A stretch of DNA of 64,000 nucleotides, from positions 1 to 64,000 of the forward strand of contig CAYONT010000006.1 of the NCBI GenBank assembly GCA_964405405.1. The letters run 5' to 3'. The notes beneath the pieces are model-generated. The model was not told the DNA's origin and ran no database searches. It saw only the letters and a list, made by a program, of their open reading frames with translations. The translations under genes and the position numbers were made by a program. Shown here one piece after another: positions 1-9,341 of this stretch. This stretch comes from CAMCYM01 sp964405405 (GTDB taxonomy: Bacteria > Bacteroidota > Bacteroidia > Flavobacteriales_D > Sanyastnellaceae). Every line of letters begins with the position of its first letter. The stretch's first letter is position 1.

Positions 1-10
1 AGCCGCGCAA

Positions 11-1246
11 TTAGAGCGCAGCGAGCAGCAACTCGAGGTCCTTGTGCGGCATGCCCAGTTCTGCCGCGATGCCTGCATGGGTGAGGGTGCCGTTGAACAT
101 GTAGATCCCGGAGCGCGTGACCCGGTTTTGGCGGGCAGAAGACTCGACGCCACCGTCCAGGCCAAACTCGATCAACAAAGGCGCCAGGATGTTGCTGAGC
201 GCCTTGGAGGCGGTTCGGCTGACCCGGGAGGGGATGTTGGGGACGCAGTAGTGGATGACTCCCATTTCAAGGAAGGTGGGGCGTTCGTGGGAGGTGACCC
301 GGCTGGTTTCGAAGCAGCCACCTCGGTCGATGGTCACATCGACGATGACGGAGCCCCTGCGCATGCCGGCCACCATGGGCTCCGAGATGACCATGGGGGA
401 CCGCTGGCCGCTGCCGCGGATGGCTCCGATGGCGACATCGGCTGTGCGGAGCGCATCCTGGAGGACGGAGGGCTGGAGGGTGGAAGTCCAAAGCCGCTGG
501 CCGATGGCGTTTTGCAGCCGGATGAGCCGGTGTGGGCTGTTGTCGAAGAGCTTCACGGAGGCCCCGAGGCCGAGGGCGGCGCGGGTGGCGAACTCCGCCA
601 CGGTACCTGCCCCGATGATGACCACCTCGGAAGGGCGCACCCCAGAGACCCCGCCGAACATGGTGCCCCGGCCATCGGGACCGGCCAGCAGTTCCCCCGC
701 CACGAGGACGGCTGTGTTGCCTGCGATCTCCCCCATGGCACGGATGAGCGGGTAGATGCCGTTGTCGTGCTGGATGAAGTCCCACGCGATGGCCGTGGTT
801 TTCTTGGCAGCTAGGGCCGCCAGGAGGCCATCCTGCTGGACACTCAGTTGCAGCGCGCTCACGAGGGTTTGACGCTGTCCCATTAGGGCCACCTCCTCGA
901 GCGAGGGAGGTTCGACCTTGATGACCGTGCTGGTTTGGAAAGCCTGGCGCCGGTCGTAGACGATGCGCGCGCCCGCTTCGCTGTAGTCTGCATCGGCGTA
1001 ATGTGCCTGTTCGCCTGCCCCCGTCTCAACGAGGACCTGGTGACCGCGTGCGACGAGCAGGGCCACCGCCTCGGGCACCAGGGCCACCCGCTTCTCCTGG
1101 AGGCTGTCCTCCTTGGGGATGCCGATGACCAACTCCTTCCCACGCTGGGGCGCTAACAGCAGCTCTTCCTGCGGGAGGAGCGACGCTTCGCGGGCCAGCG
1201 ACTTGATGCCTGATCGTGTACCGTCCATGACCCCAAAGTAACGCAT
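11..1246 (-). CDS. ald: Alanine dehydrogenase
   Basis: This 411-residue protein matches the alanine dehydrogenase/transhydrogenase family, which interconverts L-alanine and pyruvate plus ammonia with NAD(H) in the cytoplasm. The N-terminal catalytic lobe contains the IGIPKE strand near residue 42 and the family RVALVPEAV segment. The Rossmann lobe follows with the glycine-rich motif VIIGAGTVAEFA near residue 210. A long N-terminal leader of about 35 residues precedes the conserved core, as is common in Bacteroidota homologues; Met7 is a possible alternative start. The gene lies 42 bp downstream of tsaE on the same strand, the usual porX-tsaE-ald order of this phylum. A GTTTGGCC octamer lies just before the start codon. 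Confidence 0.92.
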   Translation of the reverse strand: MRYFGVMDGTRSGIKSLAREASLLPQEELLLAPQRGKELVIGIPKEDSLQEKRVALVPEAVALLVARGHQVLVETGAGEQAHYADADYSEAGARIVYDRRQAFQTSTVIKVEPPSLEEVALMGQRQTLVSALQLSVQQDGLLAALAAKKTTAIAWDFIQHDNGIYPLIRAMGEIAGNTAVLVAGELLAGPDGRGTMFGGVSGVRPSEVVIIGAGTVAEFATRAALGLGASVKLFDNSPHRLIRLQNAIGQRLWTSTLQPSVLQDALRTADVAIGAIRGSGQRSPMVISEPMVAGMRRGSVIVDVTIDRGGCFETSRVTSHERPTFLEMGVIHYCVPNIPSRVSRTASKALSNILAPLLIEFGLDGGVESSARQNRVTRSGIYMFNGTLTHAGIAAELGMPHKDLELLLAAL

Positions 1247-1288
1247 CCTGGGCCAAACTCAGCACCCCAAGTTCGTCGGTTGGGCCGC

Positions 1289-1741
1289 TCAGTCTCGGGG
1301 TCGGAACAAGGTCAGCGTCCGGTGGTCCGGTCCGGCGGGCGAGCCCGCGATCCGGAGCACCCAATGGTCGGGTGGAAGCAGCGGCCCTGCCCGCTCAGGC
1401 CACTCGACGAGGGAGAGCGCCGGGGCCTCGAAGTACATCTCGAGCCCCAGGTCCCAAGCTTCTCCTTCGTCCCGAAGCCGGTACAGGTCCAGGTGGTGCA
1501 CCGTCCGCCCATCTGCCGTTCGGTGGGTGTGGGCCAAACCAAAAGTCGGACTCGCCACTCCCTCCGGAATGCCCCAAGAACGGCAAATCGCCCGGACCCA
1601 GGTCGTTTTGCCTAGGCCCATGCCACCTTCCAAAGCGACCACGCCCTCCCGCGGAAGCCGTTCCCCCAGGTCCACTGCCACTGCGTCCACCCGCTCCAAC
1701 GGCACGTTGACGGCACGCCAAACCTCCTCCCAATCCCTCAT
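1289..1741 (-). CDS. tsaE: tRNA threonylcarbamoyladenosine biosynthesis ATPase TsaE
   Basis: TsaE is the small ATPase that works with TsaB/TsaD to make the t6A modification at position 37 of ANN-decoding tRNAs. The 150-residue product has the expected length and a P-loop GGMGLGKT at residues 39-46, followed by the family motif SPTFGLAHTH and HHLDLYRL. The start at 1741 is chosen because its ATG overlaps the porX stop codon as ATGA and the conserved region begins directly after it. A longer frame open upstream lies inside porX and has no family similarity. Translational coupling to porX is therefore likely. Confidence 0.93.
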   Translation of the reverse strand: MRDWEEVWRAVNVPLERVDAVAVDLGERLPREGVVALEGGMGLGKTTWVRAICRSWGIPEGVASPTFGLAHTHRTADGRTVHHLDLYRLRDEGEAWDLGLEMYFEAPALSLVEWPERAGPLLPPDHWVLRIAGSPAGPDHRTLTLFRPRD

Positions 1742-3306
1742 CGCGCATCCAATTCCACCCAAGGCACCACCATCTCCTCGAGCGAAATCCCCCCGTGTTG
1801 GAAAGTGTCCCGGTACATCTGTACAAAGGCATTGTGGTTGTTCGGGTACACGAAGAAGTCCCGCTCCCGGGTGAACACATACGATGCGCTCATTTGGGGC
1901 CTGGGCAGCCCCATCTTCTCTGGGTCGGTCACTTCGAATACATCTTTGGGGTCGTACCCCAGTTTGCGCCCCACCTTGTACCGAGGGTTGGGGTTTGTGC
2001 TGCGTTCCCCTTGGATGGACACCGGACGTTCGACCCGGATGGTGCCGTGGTCGGTGGTGATGATGACCCGGGCCTTTTGCTGGGCCATTTGGTCTAACAA
2101 CTCCCGCAAGGAACTGTGCTCGAACCAAGTGAGGGTCAAGGACCGGTAGGCAGCGTCGTCGTCGGCCAACTCCTTGATGACCGCCATCTCAGAACGTGCG
2201 TGCGAGAGCATGTCCACGAAGTTGTAAACGATGGCGGTGACCCGGTTCTCCCGGGTGGTGTGGAACTGCTCGACCAGCTTGCGCCCGGCTTGTTGCTGGG
2301 CCACCTTGTGGTAACTGTGCTTGCCGGTGACGCCGAGGCGCTGGAGGAGCCGGTCGAAGAGGGTGTGCTCGTGGGCGTTGCGGCTGCCCTCGTGGTCCTC
2401 GTTGACCCAGAGGTCCGGGTACAGCCGGGCGATGTCGGCGGGGGCGTGGCCGGCGAAGAGCGCGTTGCGGGCGTAGTGGGTGGCGGTGGGCAGGATGGAG
2501 AGGTAGGGCTGTTCCCGGACCACCCGGAACCGCTCGAGGAGCAGGGGCTCGATGATCTTCCACTGGTCCATCCGCAGGTTGTCGATGACCACGAGGTAAA
2601 CAGGACGGTCTCCGGCCTCCTCGAGCGTTCGGGGCAGCCGCTCGGGGAGCAACCGGTGGGAGAGCGTAGGCGTCTCGGCATCCGGGGACTGCATCCACGC
2701 CCCGTAACGCTGTTGCACAAACCGCGCAAACTGCCGGTCGGCATCCGAGAACTGGCTCTCCAGGACGTCCTGCATCCCGGTGTCCTCCTGCTGCGCCAGC
2801 TCCAGTTTCCAACGGATGAGCCGCTCGTAGAGCTCAAACCACTGTGCCATGTCCATGCGTCCCATGAGCTGCATCGTGATGCTTTGGAACTCCCGCTGGT
2901 AGGCGGACATCGCCTGCTCGCTCATAAGCCGCTTCCCTTCGAGGATGCGCTTGACGGAGAGGAGGATTTGGCTGGGGTGGACGGGCTTGATGAGGTAATC
3001 CGCTATTTTTGAGCCGATTGCCTCCTCCATGATGTGCTCCTCCTCGCTCTTGGTGATCATCACCACCGGGAGGTGCGGGCGCCGTTGTTTGATTTCCTGC
3101 AGCGTTTCGATGCCGCCCAATCCGGGCATTTGTTCGTCCAGGAAGACCAAATCAAATACCTCCTGGCCCAACGCCTCCAGCGCATCTCGACCACTGTTCA
3201 CCGCCGTCATGCGGAACCCCTTGGCCTCCAAAAACAAGATGTGTGGCTTCAGGAGATCGATTTCGTCGTCGGCCCAGAGGATGTGTGCGGCGCGGGGTGT
3301 GTTCAT
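1738..3306 (-). CDS. porX: PorX: response regulator with PglZ (alkaline phosphatase-like) domain
   Basis: PorX is the two-component regulator that controls type IX secretion genes, usually paired with the kinase PorY and an ECF sigma factor. Residues 1-125 form a CheY-like receiver with acidic pocket Asp13/Asp14, phosphoacceptor Asp57 in FLDEQMPG, and conserved Lys107. A helical linker follows. Residues about 230-522 are a PglZ domain: Asp242 in VVIDNLRMDQW, Thr274/Thr276 in ILPTATHY at the expected nucleophile site, and TTDHGTIRV at the metal site. In characterised PorX this domain is a zinc-dependent phosphodiesterase acting on oligonucleotides. All key residues look intact. No histidine kinase adjoins it; it is coupled to tsaE by ATGA overlap. 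Confidence 0.95.
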   Translation of the reverse strand: MNTPRAAHILWADDEIDLLKPHILFLEAKGFRMTAVNSGRDALEALGQEVFDLVFLDEQMPGLGGIETLQEIKQRRPHLPVVMITKSEEEHIMEEAIGSKIADYLIKPVHPSQILLSVKRILEGKRLMSEQAMSAYQREFQSITMQLMGRMDMAQWFELYERLIRWKLELAQQEDTGMQDVLESQFSDADRQFARFVQQRYGAWMQSPDAETPTLSHRLLPERLPRTLEEAGDRPVYLVVIDNLRMDQWKIIEPLLLERFRVVREQPYLSILPTATHYARNALFAGHAPADIARLYPDLWVNEDHEGSRNAHEHTLFDRLLQRLGVTGKHSYHKVAQQQAGRKLVEQFHTTRENRVTAIVYNFVDMLSHARSEMAVIKELADDDAAYRSLTLTWFEHSSLRELLDQMAQQKARVIITTDHGTIRVERPVSIQGERSTNPNPRYKVGRKLGYDPKDVFEVTDPEKMGLPRPQMSASYVFTRERDFFVYPNNHNAFVQMYRDTFQHGGISLEEMVVPWVELDAR

Positions 3307-3320
3307 GGCATTCAGTTGGG

Positions 3321-3384
3321 CGGGTAGCCTGCTATCTTGCAGACGCTATCCCGTCCCAAGTTAACGGGACTTGCGGGCTACCCG
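3321..3384. promoter_or_regulatory. Nested inverted repeats in the porX/HD-hydrolase divergent region
   Basis: CGGGTAGCC at 3321-3329 is the exact reverse complement of GGCTACCCG at 3376-3384. Inside lie two alternative inner hairpins: TCCCGT (3349-3354) with ACGGGA (3364-3369), and GTCCC (3353-3357) with GGGAC (3366-3370). The block sits between the divergent starts of porX (3306) and the HD hydrolase (3397). It could be an operator or a structured leader. No recognisable promoter with correct spacing was found here. Confidence 0.45.
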
Positions 3385-3396
3385 ACATCCTGGAAA

Positions 3397-4626
3397 GTGA
3401 CAAACAAACACAAAATCCTAAACGACCCGGTCTACGGGTTCATCTCGCTGAAGCATCCGCTCCTGCTGGACCTCATGGACCATCCCTTCGTCCAGCGGTT
3501 GCGCCGGATCAGCCAGTTGGGTTTGTCGCACCTGGTGTACCCTGGAGCGGTGCACAACCGGTTCCATCATGCCGTCGGGGCGATGCATCTGATGCAGGAG
3601 GCAGTGGATGCCCTGCGGGAGCGTGGGGTCGAAATCACGGAGGCCGAGGCACGGGGCGTCTGCGCGGCCATCTTGCTGCACGACATCGGGCATGGCCCCT
3701 TCAGCCACGCCCTCGAGCACAGCCTGGTGCAGGGGGTGGGCCACGAGGCCATCTCCGCGCTGATGATGACCCGGATCAACGAAGCGTTTCATGGGGAACT
3801 GGATTTGGCCATCCAGATCTTCAACAACCACCATCCCAAGGCGTTTCTGCACCAGCTCGTTTCCTCAGAACTGGACATGGACCGCCTCGATTACCTCAGC
3901 CGGGACAGTTTTTACTCCGGTGTAGCAGAGGGCAAGGTGGGCGCTGACCGCATCATCAAGATGCTCAACGTGGTGGACGGGCGGCTGGTGGTTGAGGAGA
4001 AGGGCATTTACTCTATCGAGAAATTCGTTGTGGCGCGCCGGCTGATGTACTGGCAGGTGTACTTGCACCACACCGTGCTGGCTGCGGAGTACATGCTGAC
4101 CCGGTGTTTGCAGCGTGCGCGGGATTTGGCCTTGCAAGGCACCACAGTCTTTGCAACGCCCGCCCTGCAAGTGTTTCTGTACGAACGGCTGGACCAGGCG
4201 CGGTTCCTCGCGGATCCGGAGATCTTGGAGCGCTTCAGCGAACTGGATGACAGCGATGTTCTGGCGGCGCTCAAGGCTTGGCAACACCATCCCGATCGGG
4301 TGCTGTCCACCCTGTCCCGCGCCATCGTCAGTCGCCAGCTGTTTCACATCGAACTGCGCGCGCACCCGTTCACCGAAGCGGAGCGCGCGGCAGTGCTGGA
4401 ACGGGTGCAATCGGTGCTGGAATTGTCACCTGAAGAGGCCCGGTATTTCGTCATCCACGACCGGGTGGGCAGCAAGCCTTATCAACCGGGTGGCATCATG
4501 ATCCGGTTCAAGGACGGACGGGTACAAGATTTTGCCCAGGCTTCAGACCACTTGGATGCCAATTCGCTCTTCCGTTCGGTGGAGAAGTCCTTTCTCGGTT
4601 ATCCGAAGTCGTGCCGACCCCGGTGA
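3397..4626 (+). CDS. HD-domain phosphohydrolase (dGTPase/SAMHD1-like)
   Basis: The product belongs to the HD superfamily of metal-dependent phosphohydrolases resembling dNTP triphosphohydrolases; the substrate cannot be fixed from sequence. The metal-binding histidine is in NRFHHAVG, the HD pair in LLHDIGHGPFSH, and the late aspartate region is SELDMDRLDYLSRDS. I place the start at GTG 3397, giving VTNKHKILNDPVYGFI, because family members begin almost exactly there. An in-frame TTG at 3337 would add 20 unrelated residues lying in the inverted-repeat region. The product is 409 residues, normal for the Bacteroidota family. It converges on mutS with a 42-bp gap. Confidence 0.85.
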   Translation: MTNKHKILNDPVYGFISLKHPLLLDLMDHPFVQRLRRISQLGLSHLVYPGAVHNRFHHAVGAMHLMQEAVDALRERGVEITEAEARGVCAAILLHDIGHGPFSHALEHSLVQGVGHEAISALMMTRINEAFHGELDLAIQIFNNHHPKAFLHQLVSSELDMDRLDYLSRDSFYSGVAEGKVGADRIIKMLNVVDGRLVVEEKGIYSIEKFVVARRLMYWQVYLHHTVLAAEYMLTRCLQRARDLALQGTTVFATPALQVFLYERLDQARFLADPEILERFSELDDSDVLAALKAWQHHPDRVLSTLSRAIVSRQLFHIELRAHPFTEAERAAVLERVQSVLELSPEEARYFVIHDRVGSKPYQPGGIMIRFKDGRVQDFAQASDHLDANSLFRSVEKSFLGYPKSCRPR

Positions 4627-4668
4627 TTCCATGCCCTGGCAGGGACAAGGCTCAGGTGGGGGCTGGGC

Positions 4669-7293
4669 TCAGCCTCTGCCGCTGAGGACTTTTCGGATTT
4701 CGTGCAGTCGCATCAGGGCCTCCACGGGGGTGAGGTGGTCGATGTCGAGCCCCAGCACCTGGTCCCGGATTTGCAGCAATACGGGGTCGTCGAGTTGGAA
4801 GAAGCTGAGTTGCATGCCGGCACCGACCGGGACGCCCTGCTCCTCCTGTTGTGGCGCCATCTCCGTCTCCCCCGGTGCTGAGGGCGCGGCAGACCGCTGT
4901 TCCAGCTGGGCCAGGAGGCTCTGCGCCCGCGCTACGATGCTGTCGGGCAGGCCCGCCAGCCGGGCCACGTGGATGCCGAAGCTGTGGTTGCTCCCTCCCT
5001 CCACCAGCTTCCGCAGGAACACCACCTGTCCCCCCACCTCGCGGACCTGAACGTTGTAATTCCGGATCCGAGGAAACCGGCCGGCCATGTCGTTGAGTTC
5101 ATGGTAGTGGGTTGCGAAAAGGGTCAGCGGCCTCAGGTGGGGGTGCTCGTGCAGGTACTCCGCCAGCGCCCACGCGATGCTCACACCATCGTACGTGCTG
5201 GTGCCGCGACCGATTTCATCGAGGATGACCAAGCTTCGGCGGGTCAAATTGTTCACAATCGAGGCCGTCTCGTTCATCTCAACCATGAACGTGGACTCGC
5301 CTGTGGCGAGGTTGTCTGCAGCGCCGACCCGGCTGAAGATCCGGTCACAAGGACTCAAATGTGCCGAGGTCGCGGGCACAAAGGAGCCACACTGGCCCAT
5401 GAGGCAGATGAGGGCCGTCTGACGAAGCAAGGCGGACTTTCCGGACATGTTGGGCCCGGTGATCATCAACAATTGGGCAGACTGCGGATCCAAGGTGAGG
5501 TCGTTCGCGACATAGGGCTGGTCTGCAGGCAAAACCCGTTCAATGACGGGATGCCGTCCCCCGCGGATTTCCAACGCGAACTCCTCCTGCCAAGTGGGCT
5601 TCACGTATTGGTTCTCCTCGGCCACGGTGGCGAAGCTGGCCAAAACGTCGATCCGCGCGAGCCCAGCGGCGTTCTCTTGGAGAGCGGCAATTTCGCGGGC
5701 CACCGCAGCGATCAATGCATCCAGGTGGCGTTGCTCCTGTTGCTCGCTGCTGGATTGCGCTTCCAAAATCCGGACTTCCAGGTCTTTGAGTTCCGGGGTG
5801 ATGTAGCGCTCCGCTTGGGTTAGGGTTTGCTTCCGGATCCAATCGGTTGGCACTTTGTCCTTGTGGGCATGTCGGACTTCGAGGTAGTAACCGAAGACTT
5901 GGTTGGAGTCGATTTTCAGGGAAGGGATGCCGGTTCGGAGCGATTCAGCTTGGACGATGGCGTCCAGCGCCGCGTGGGCATTCTGGCGCAGGTCCCGCAA
6001 GCGGTCCAGCTCAGGGAATACCCCGGCTCGGATGACCGGGCCGCGCGCCACCGTCAAGGCGGGCTCATCTGCCAACTCCCGGTCCAACTGCGCGAGCAGC
6101 GCATCGCAGGGGACCAGCCCCTCCAAGAAGGGAATCCAGGCGGGTTCTCCCTCCGTCGCTGCCGCAATGGCGTGCAACGCATGGAGTCCCTTCCGGATTT
6201 GCGCAAGTTCCCGGGGCAGGATGCGCAGGCTGCTGGCCTTGGACGCCAGCCGTTCGAGATCGCCCACCCCGCTCAGCAGGTTGCGCACCGTCTCCCGGAT
6301 CTCGGGTTGCTCCACGAAGGCCTGCACCGCTGCTTGCCGCTGTTCGATGCCGCCGATGTCGGTCAGGGGCATGCTCATCCACCGCCGGAGCATCCGCCCG
6401 CCCATCGGGGAAGCCGTCGCGTCGAGCACGGACAGGAGCGCCTTGCCATCCGGTTGCATCGGTTGGATGAGTTCCAGGTTGCGCACCGTGAACCGATCGA
6501 GCCAAAGGTGGCCCTCCGCCGTGAGCCGCCGAAGTTGCCGGATGTGCCCCACCTCGTGGTGGTGGGTGAGTTCAAGGTATTGGAGGATGGCCCCTGCCGC
6601 TGTCACCGCTTCCGGCCAGTCTTCCAGGCCAAACCCCTTCAACGACTGCGTCCCAAAGTGCTTCTGCAGTTTTTCCTGCCCGAACGGGGCTTTGAACACC
6701 CAGTCATCCATCCGGGTTCGGTGGCATTTCTCCCCCGGAAACCCGGGAACCGATGCGCTGACGTTGCGTTCATACAGCACCTCGGACGGCGAGAAGGCCC
6801 GCATCCAACGCTCCACGAGGGCCGCTGGACCCTGGCCCGCATGGAAATCCCCGGTAGACAGGTCCAAGAAGGCCACTCCGGTTTCTTGCTTGCCCGCATG
6901 GAAGGCGGCCAGGTAATTGTTCGTTCGGGCCTGAAGCACTTGGTCGTGAAACGTGGCCCCCGGGGTCACCAGCTCGGTGATGCCCCGCTTGACAATGCCC
7001 TTGGCGAGCCGCGGATCCTCCAACTGGTCGCAGACCGCCACCCGGTTGCCTGCCCGAACGAGTTTGGGCAGGTAATTGTCCAGGGCATGGTGCGGAAAGC
7101 CCGCGAGTTCGATTTCGGAGGCGCTGCCGTTTCCCCTTTTCGTCAGGACAATTTCCAATGCCGCTGCCGCCCGGATGGCATCCTCTCCGAAGGTCTCGTA
7201 AAAGTCGCCCACCCGAAACAACAGGATGGCATCCGGATACTGCTTCTTGATCCGGCTGTACTGCTGCATCAGCGGGGTATCCTTGCCTGCCAT
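4669..7293 (-). CDS. mutS: DNA mismatch repair protein MutS
   Basis: MutS recognises base mismatches and small loops and starts repair with MutL. The 874-residue protein has the N-terminal mismatch-binding motif with Phe-x-Glu in RVGDFYETFGED near residue 30, then connector, core and clamp domains. The C-terminal ABC-type ATPase has Walker A GPNMSGKS beginning at residue 613, Walker B ILDEIGRGTSTYDG, and a histidine switch in FATHYHEL. The C-terminal tail is a normal dimer/tetramer helix region. The start MAGKDTPLMQQY matches family starts. Only 12 bp separate it from clpX upstream on the same strand, so co-transcription is plausible. Confidence 0.97.
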   Translation of the reverse strand: MAGKDTPLMQQYSRIKKQYPDAILLFRVGDFYETFGEDAIRAAAALEIVLTKRGNGSASEIELAGFPHHALDNYLPKLVRAGNRVAVCDQLEDPRLAKGIVKRGITELVTPGATFHDQVLQARTNNYLAAFHAGKQETGVAFLDLSTGDFHAGQGPAALVERWMRAFSPSEVLYERNVSASVPGFPGEKCHRTRMDDWVFKAPFGQEKLQKHFGTQSLKGFGLEDWPEAVTAAGAILQYLELTHHHEVGHIRQLRRLTAEGHLWLDRFTVRNLELIQPMQPDGKALLSVLDATASPMGGRMLRRWMSMPLTDIGGIEQRQAAVQAFVEQPEIRETVRNLLSGVGDLERLASKASSLRILPRELAQIRKGLHALHAIAAATEGEPAWIPFLEGLVPCDALLAQLDRELADEPALTVARGPVIRAGVFPELDRLRDLRQNAHAALDAIVQAESLRTGIPSLKIDSNQVFGYYLEVRHAHKDKVPTDWIRKQTLTQAERYITPELKDLEVRILEAQSSSEQQEQRHLDALIAAVAREIAALQENAAGLARIDVLASFATVAEENQYVKPTWQEEFALEIRGGRHPVIERVLPADQPYVANDLTLDPQSAQLLMITGPNMSGKSALLRQTALICLMGQCGSFVPATSAHLSPCDRIFSRVGAADNLATGESTFMVEMNETASIVNNLTRRSLVILDEIGRGTSTYDGVSIAWALAEYLHEHPHLRPLTLFATHYHELNDMAGRFPRIRNYNVQVREVGGQVVFLRKLVEGGSNHSFGIHVARLAGLPDSIVARAQSLLAQLEQRSAAPSAPGETEMAPQQEEQGVPVGAGMQLSFFQLDDPVLLQIRDQVLGLDIDHLTPVEALMRLHEIRKVLSGRG

Positions 7294-7305
7294 GCCGGGG
7301 GGGAG

Positions 7306-8520
7306 TTAGGCGACCCGCAGGGCTTGGGGGTCGGCATCGAGCATGCGCTTTTCCGCATAAGCCCGATCTACCTTGAGTTCCTTGGTTTTTGTGCCGGGCA
7401 ATTCGAACATGGCCGGGTTGAGGATGGCCTCGCAAATGCTCCGGAGGCCGCGCGCACCCAACTGGAATTCCAAGGCTTTTTCCACCATATAGTCCAGCGC
7501 TGACGCTTCGAATCGGAGCGCGATGCCATCGATTTCGAACAACCGGATGTACTGCTTGATGAGGGCATTGCGGGGCTCGGTCAGGATGCGACGCAGGGCA
7601 GACGCATCCAAGGGGGATAGGTGGGTGATGACCGGAAAACGACCGATGAGTTCTGGAATCAGCCCGAACGAACGCAAGTCAGCAGGCGAAACATGGGACA
7701 ACATGTCTCCCGGTTCAATGGTGACTTCCCGGGTGGTGTAACCGATGGACGAACGCTTCACCCGCCGCTCAATGATACGTTCGATGCCTGAGAAGGCACC
7801 CCCGCATATGAAGAGGATGTGGCGGGTGTTGATCGTGATCAACTTTTGCTCCGGATGCTTCCTTCCACCTTGCGGGGGGACATGGACCTCGGCTCCTTCG
7901 AGCAGTTTCAGGAGCGCTTGCTGAACCCCTTCCCCGCTGACATCGCGCGTGATGGAGGGGTTGTCACTTTTTCGGGCAATCTTGTCGATTTCATCGATGA
8001 AGACGATGCCACGTTCTGCTTGTTCGACCTTGTAGTCCGATGCCTGAAGCAAGCGGGAAAGGACGCTCTCAACGTCTTCTCCGACATAACCGGCCTCCGT
8101 CAATACAGTGGCATCTGCGATGCAAAAGGGGACGTCGAGCATCCGGGCGATGGTCTTGGCCAGCAGGGTTTTGCCGGTGCCGGTTTCGCCCAGCATGATG
8201 ACGTTCGACTTGTCGATTTCCACCTCGTCCTTCCCGGCGGGGTGCAGGAGCCGTTTGTAGTGGTTGTAGACCGCTACGCTCAGGGCGCGTTTCGCTGATT
8301 CTTGGCCGATGACATACTCGTCCAGGTGTGCCTTGATTTCGGCTGGCCGGCGCAGGTCGAGCTTCGGCACGCTCGGTTGAAGGGGATTCTCCTCGTGGAT
8401 GATGCGCCGGGCCTGTTCCACGCAGGAATCGCAGATGTGGCCGGTGACCCCGGCGATGAGGATGTTCGCCTCCTCCTTGGTGCGGCCACAAAAGGAGCAG
8501 CTAACGCGGGCTTTTGCCAT
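7306..8520 (-). CDS. clpX: ATP-dependent Clp protease ATPase subunit ClpX
   Basis: ClpX unfolds tagged proteins and feeds them to ClpP. The 404-residue product begins MAKARVSCSFC and has a zinc-binding domain with Cys8, Cys11, Cys30 and Cys33. The AAA+ module has Walker A ETGTGKT, pore loop GYVG, Walker B FIDEID and the sensor-2 region. The ClpP-contacting loop reads SIGY where E. coli has IGF; I recall the same Tyr form in other Bacteroidota. The frame stays open upstream as far as 8850, but that part overlaps clpP, so the start at 8520 directly before the zinc finger is preferred. It lies 53 bp downstream of clpP on the same strand. Confidence 0.97.
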   Translation of the reverse strand: MAKARVSCSFCGRTKEEANILIAGVTGHICDSCVEQARRIIHEENPLQPSVPKLDLRRPAEIKAHLDEYVIGQESAKRALSVAVYNHYKRLLHPAGKDEVEIDKSNVIMLGETGTGKTLLAKTIARMLDVPFCIADATVLTEAGYVGEDVESVLSRLLQASDYKVEQAERGIVFIDEIDKIARKSDNPSITRDVSGEGVQQALLKLLEGAEVHVPPQGGRKHPEQKLITINTRHILFICGGAFSGIERIIERRVKRSSIGYTTREVTIEPGDMLSHVSPADLRSFGLIPELIGRFPVITHLSPLDASALRRILTEPRNALIKQYIRLFEIDGIALRFEASALDYMVEKALEFQLGARGLRSICEAILNPAMFELPGTKTKELKVDRAYAEKRMLDADPQALRVA

Positions 8521-8573
8521 GGTCGAAATGCTGGGATGCCCCCGGACCCGCAGGGCCCGGGGATTGCATCCGA

Positions 8574-9257
8574 TTAGCCGTGTTTGCGTTCGAGGACCTC
8601 GTCGATCATGCCGTACTCCTTCGCCTCTGACGCGATCATCCAGTAGTCCCGGTCCGAGTCGCTCCAAACCTGGTCGTACGTCTTCCCGCTGTGGTGGGCG
8701 ATGATTTCGTACAGCTCCTTCTTCAGTTTCTGGATCTCCCGGGCCGTGATTTCGATGTCCGAAGCCTGACCGCTGGCCCCGCCCAAGGGCTGGTGGATCA
8801 TCACCCGGCTGTGCTTGAGTCCCGTGCGTTTGCCCGCGGCCCCTGCACACAACAAGACCGCTCCCATGGAGGCAGCCATCCCGGTGCAGATTGTGGCCAC
8901 CTCGGGTTTGATGTACTGCATCGTGTCGTAGATGCCCAATCCGGCATACACCGACCCGCCCGGCGAGTTGATGTAAATCTGGATGTCCTTGCTGGGATCA
9001 GCTGACTCCAGAAACAGCAACTGCGCTTGGATGATGTTCGCGATGTAGTCGTCGATGCCTGTTCCAAGGAAAATGATGCGATCGACCATCAACCGGGAAA
9101 ACACGTCGACCTCCCGGAAAGGCATGGGCCGCTCTTCGATGACCGTTCGGGTCATGTTCTCGGGACCATAGACCGATGAGATGTAGTGCTCAACGCCATG
9201 GCTGCTCATTCCGTGGTGTTTGACCGCGTAATGCAGGAATTCCTTTCGGTTTGTCAT
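8574..9257 (-). CDS. clpP: ATP-dependent Clp protease proteolytic subunit ClpP
   Basis: ClpP is the serine peptidase that forms the tetradecameric chamber degrading substrates delivered by ClpX. The catalytic triad is visible: Ser130 in CTGMAASMGA, His155 in RVMIHQPLGG, and Asp204 in SDRDYWM. The 227-residue length includes an N-terminal propeptide-like extension of about 30 residues, normal for this phylum. The clpP-clpX order, with tig upstream, is the classical arrangement. A perfect -7 box TAATTTTG ends four bases before the ATG, so clpP may have its own promoter producing a nearly leaderless mRNA. Confidence 0.97.
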   Translation of the reverse strand: MTNRKEFLHYAVKHHGMSSHGVEHYISSVYGPENMTRTVIEERPMPFREVDVFSRLMVDRIIFLGTGIDDYIANIIQAQLLFLESADPSKDIQIYINSPGGSVYAGLGIYDTMQYIKPEVATICTGMAASMGAVLLCAGAAGKRTGLKHSRVMIHQPLGGASGQASDIEITAREIQKLKKELYEIIAHHSGKTYDQVWSDSDRDYWMIASEAKEYGMIDEVLERKHG

Positions 9258-9261
9258 GAGG

Positions 9262-9269
9262 CAAAATTA
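9262..9269 (-). promoter_or_regulatory. Candidate -7 promoter element of clpP
   Basis: On the minus strand this reads TAATTTTG, a perfect match to the Bacteroidota TAnnTTTG box. It is followed by CCTC and the clpP ATG, leaving only four bases between box and start codon. A weak TTTC lies about 22 bases upstream in place of the TTG -33 element. Confidence 0.5.
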
Positions 9270-9341
9270 AGGACAAGAGCGGCCCACCGGGAAACGATTC
9301 CACGAGAGCCGGTCTGGGATTTGCAAATGGGTTGGGCCGGG

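Noticed and set aside
3316..3339. Promoter TTG (3316) with TATCTTG (3333-3339) before the HD hydrolase
   Set aside because: The elements look right, but their spacing is 14 bases instead of about 19-21, so I did not list it as a promoter.
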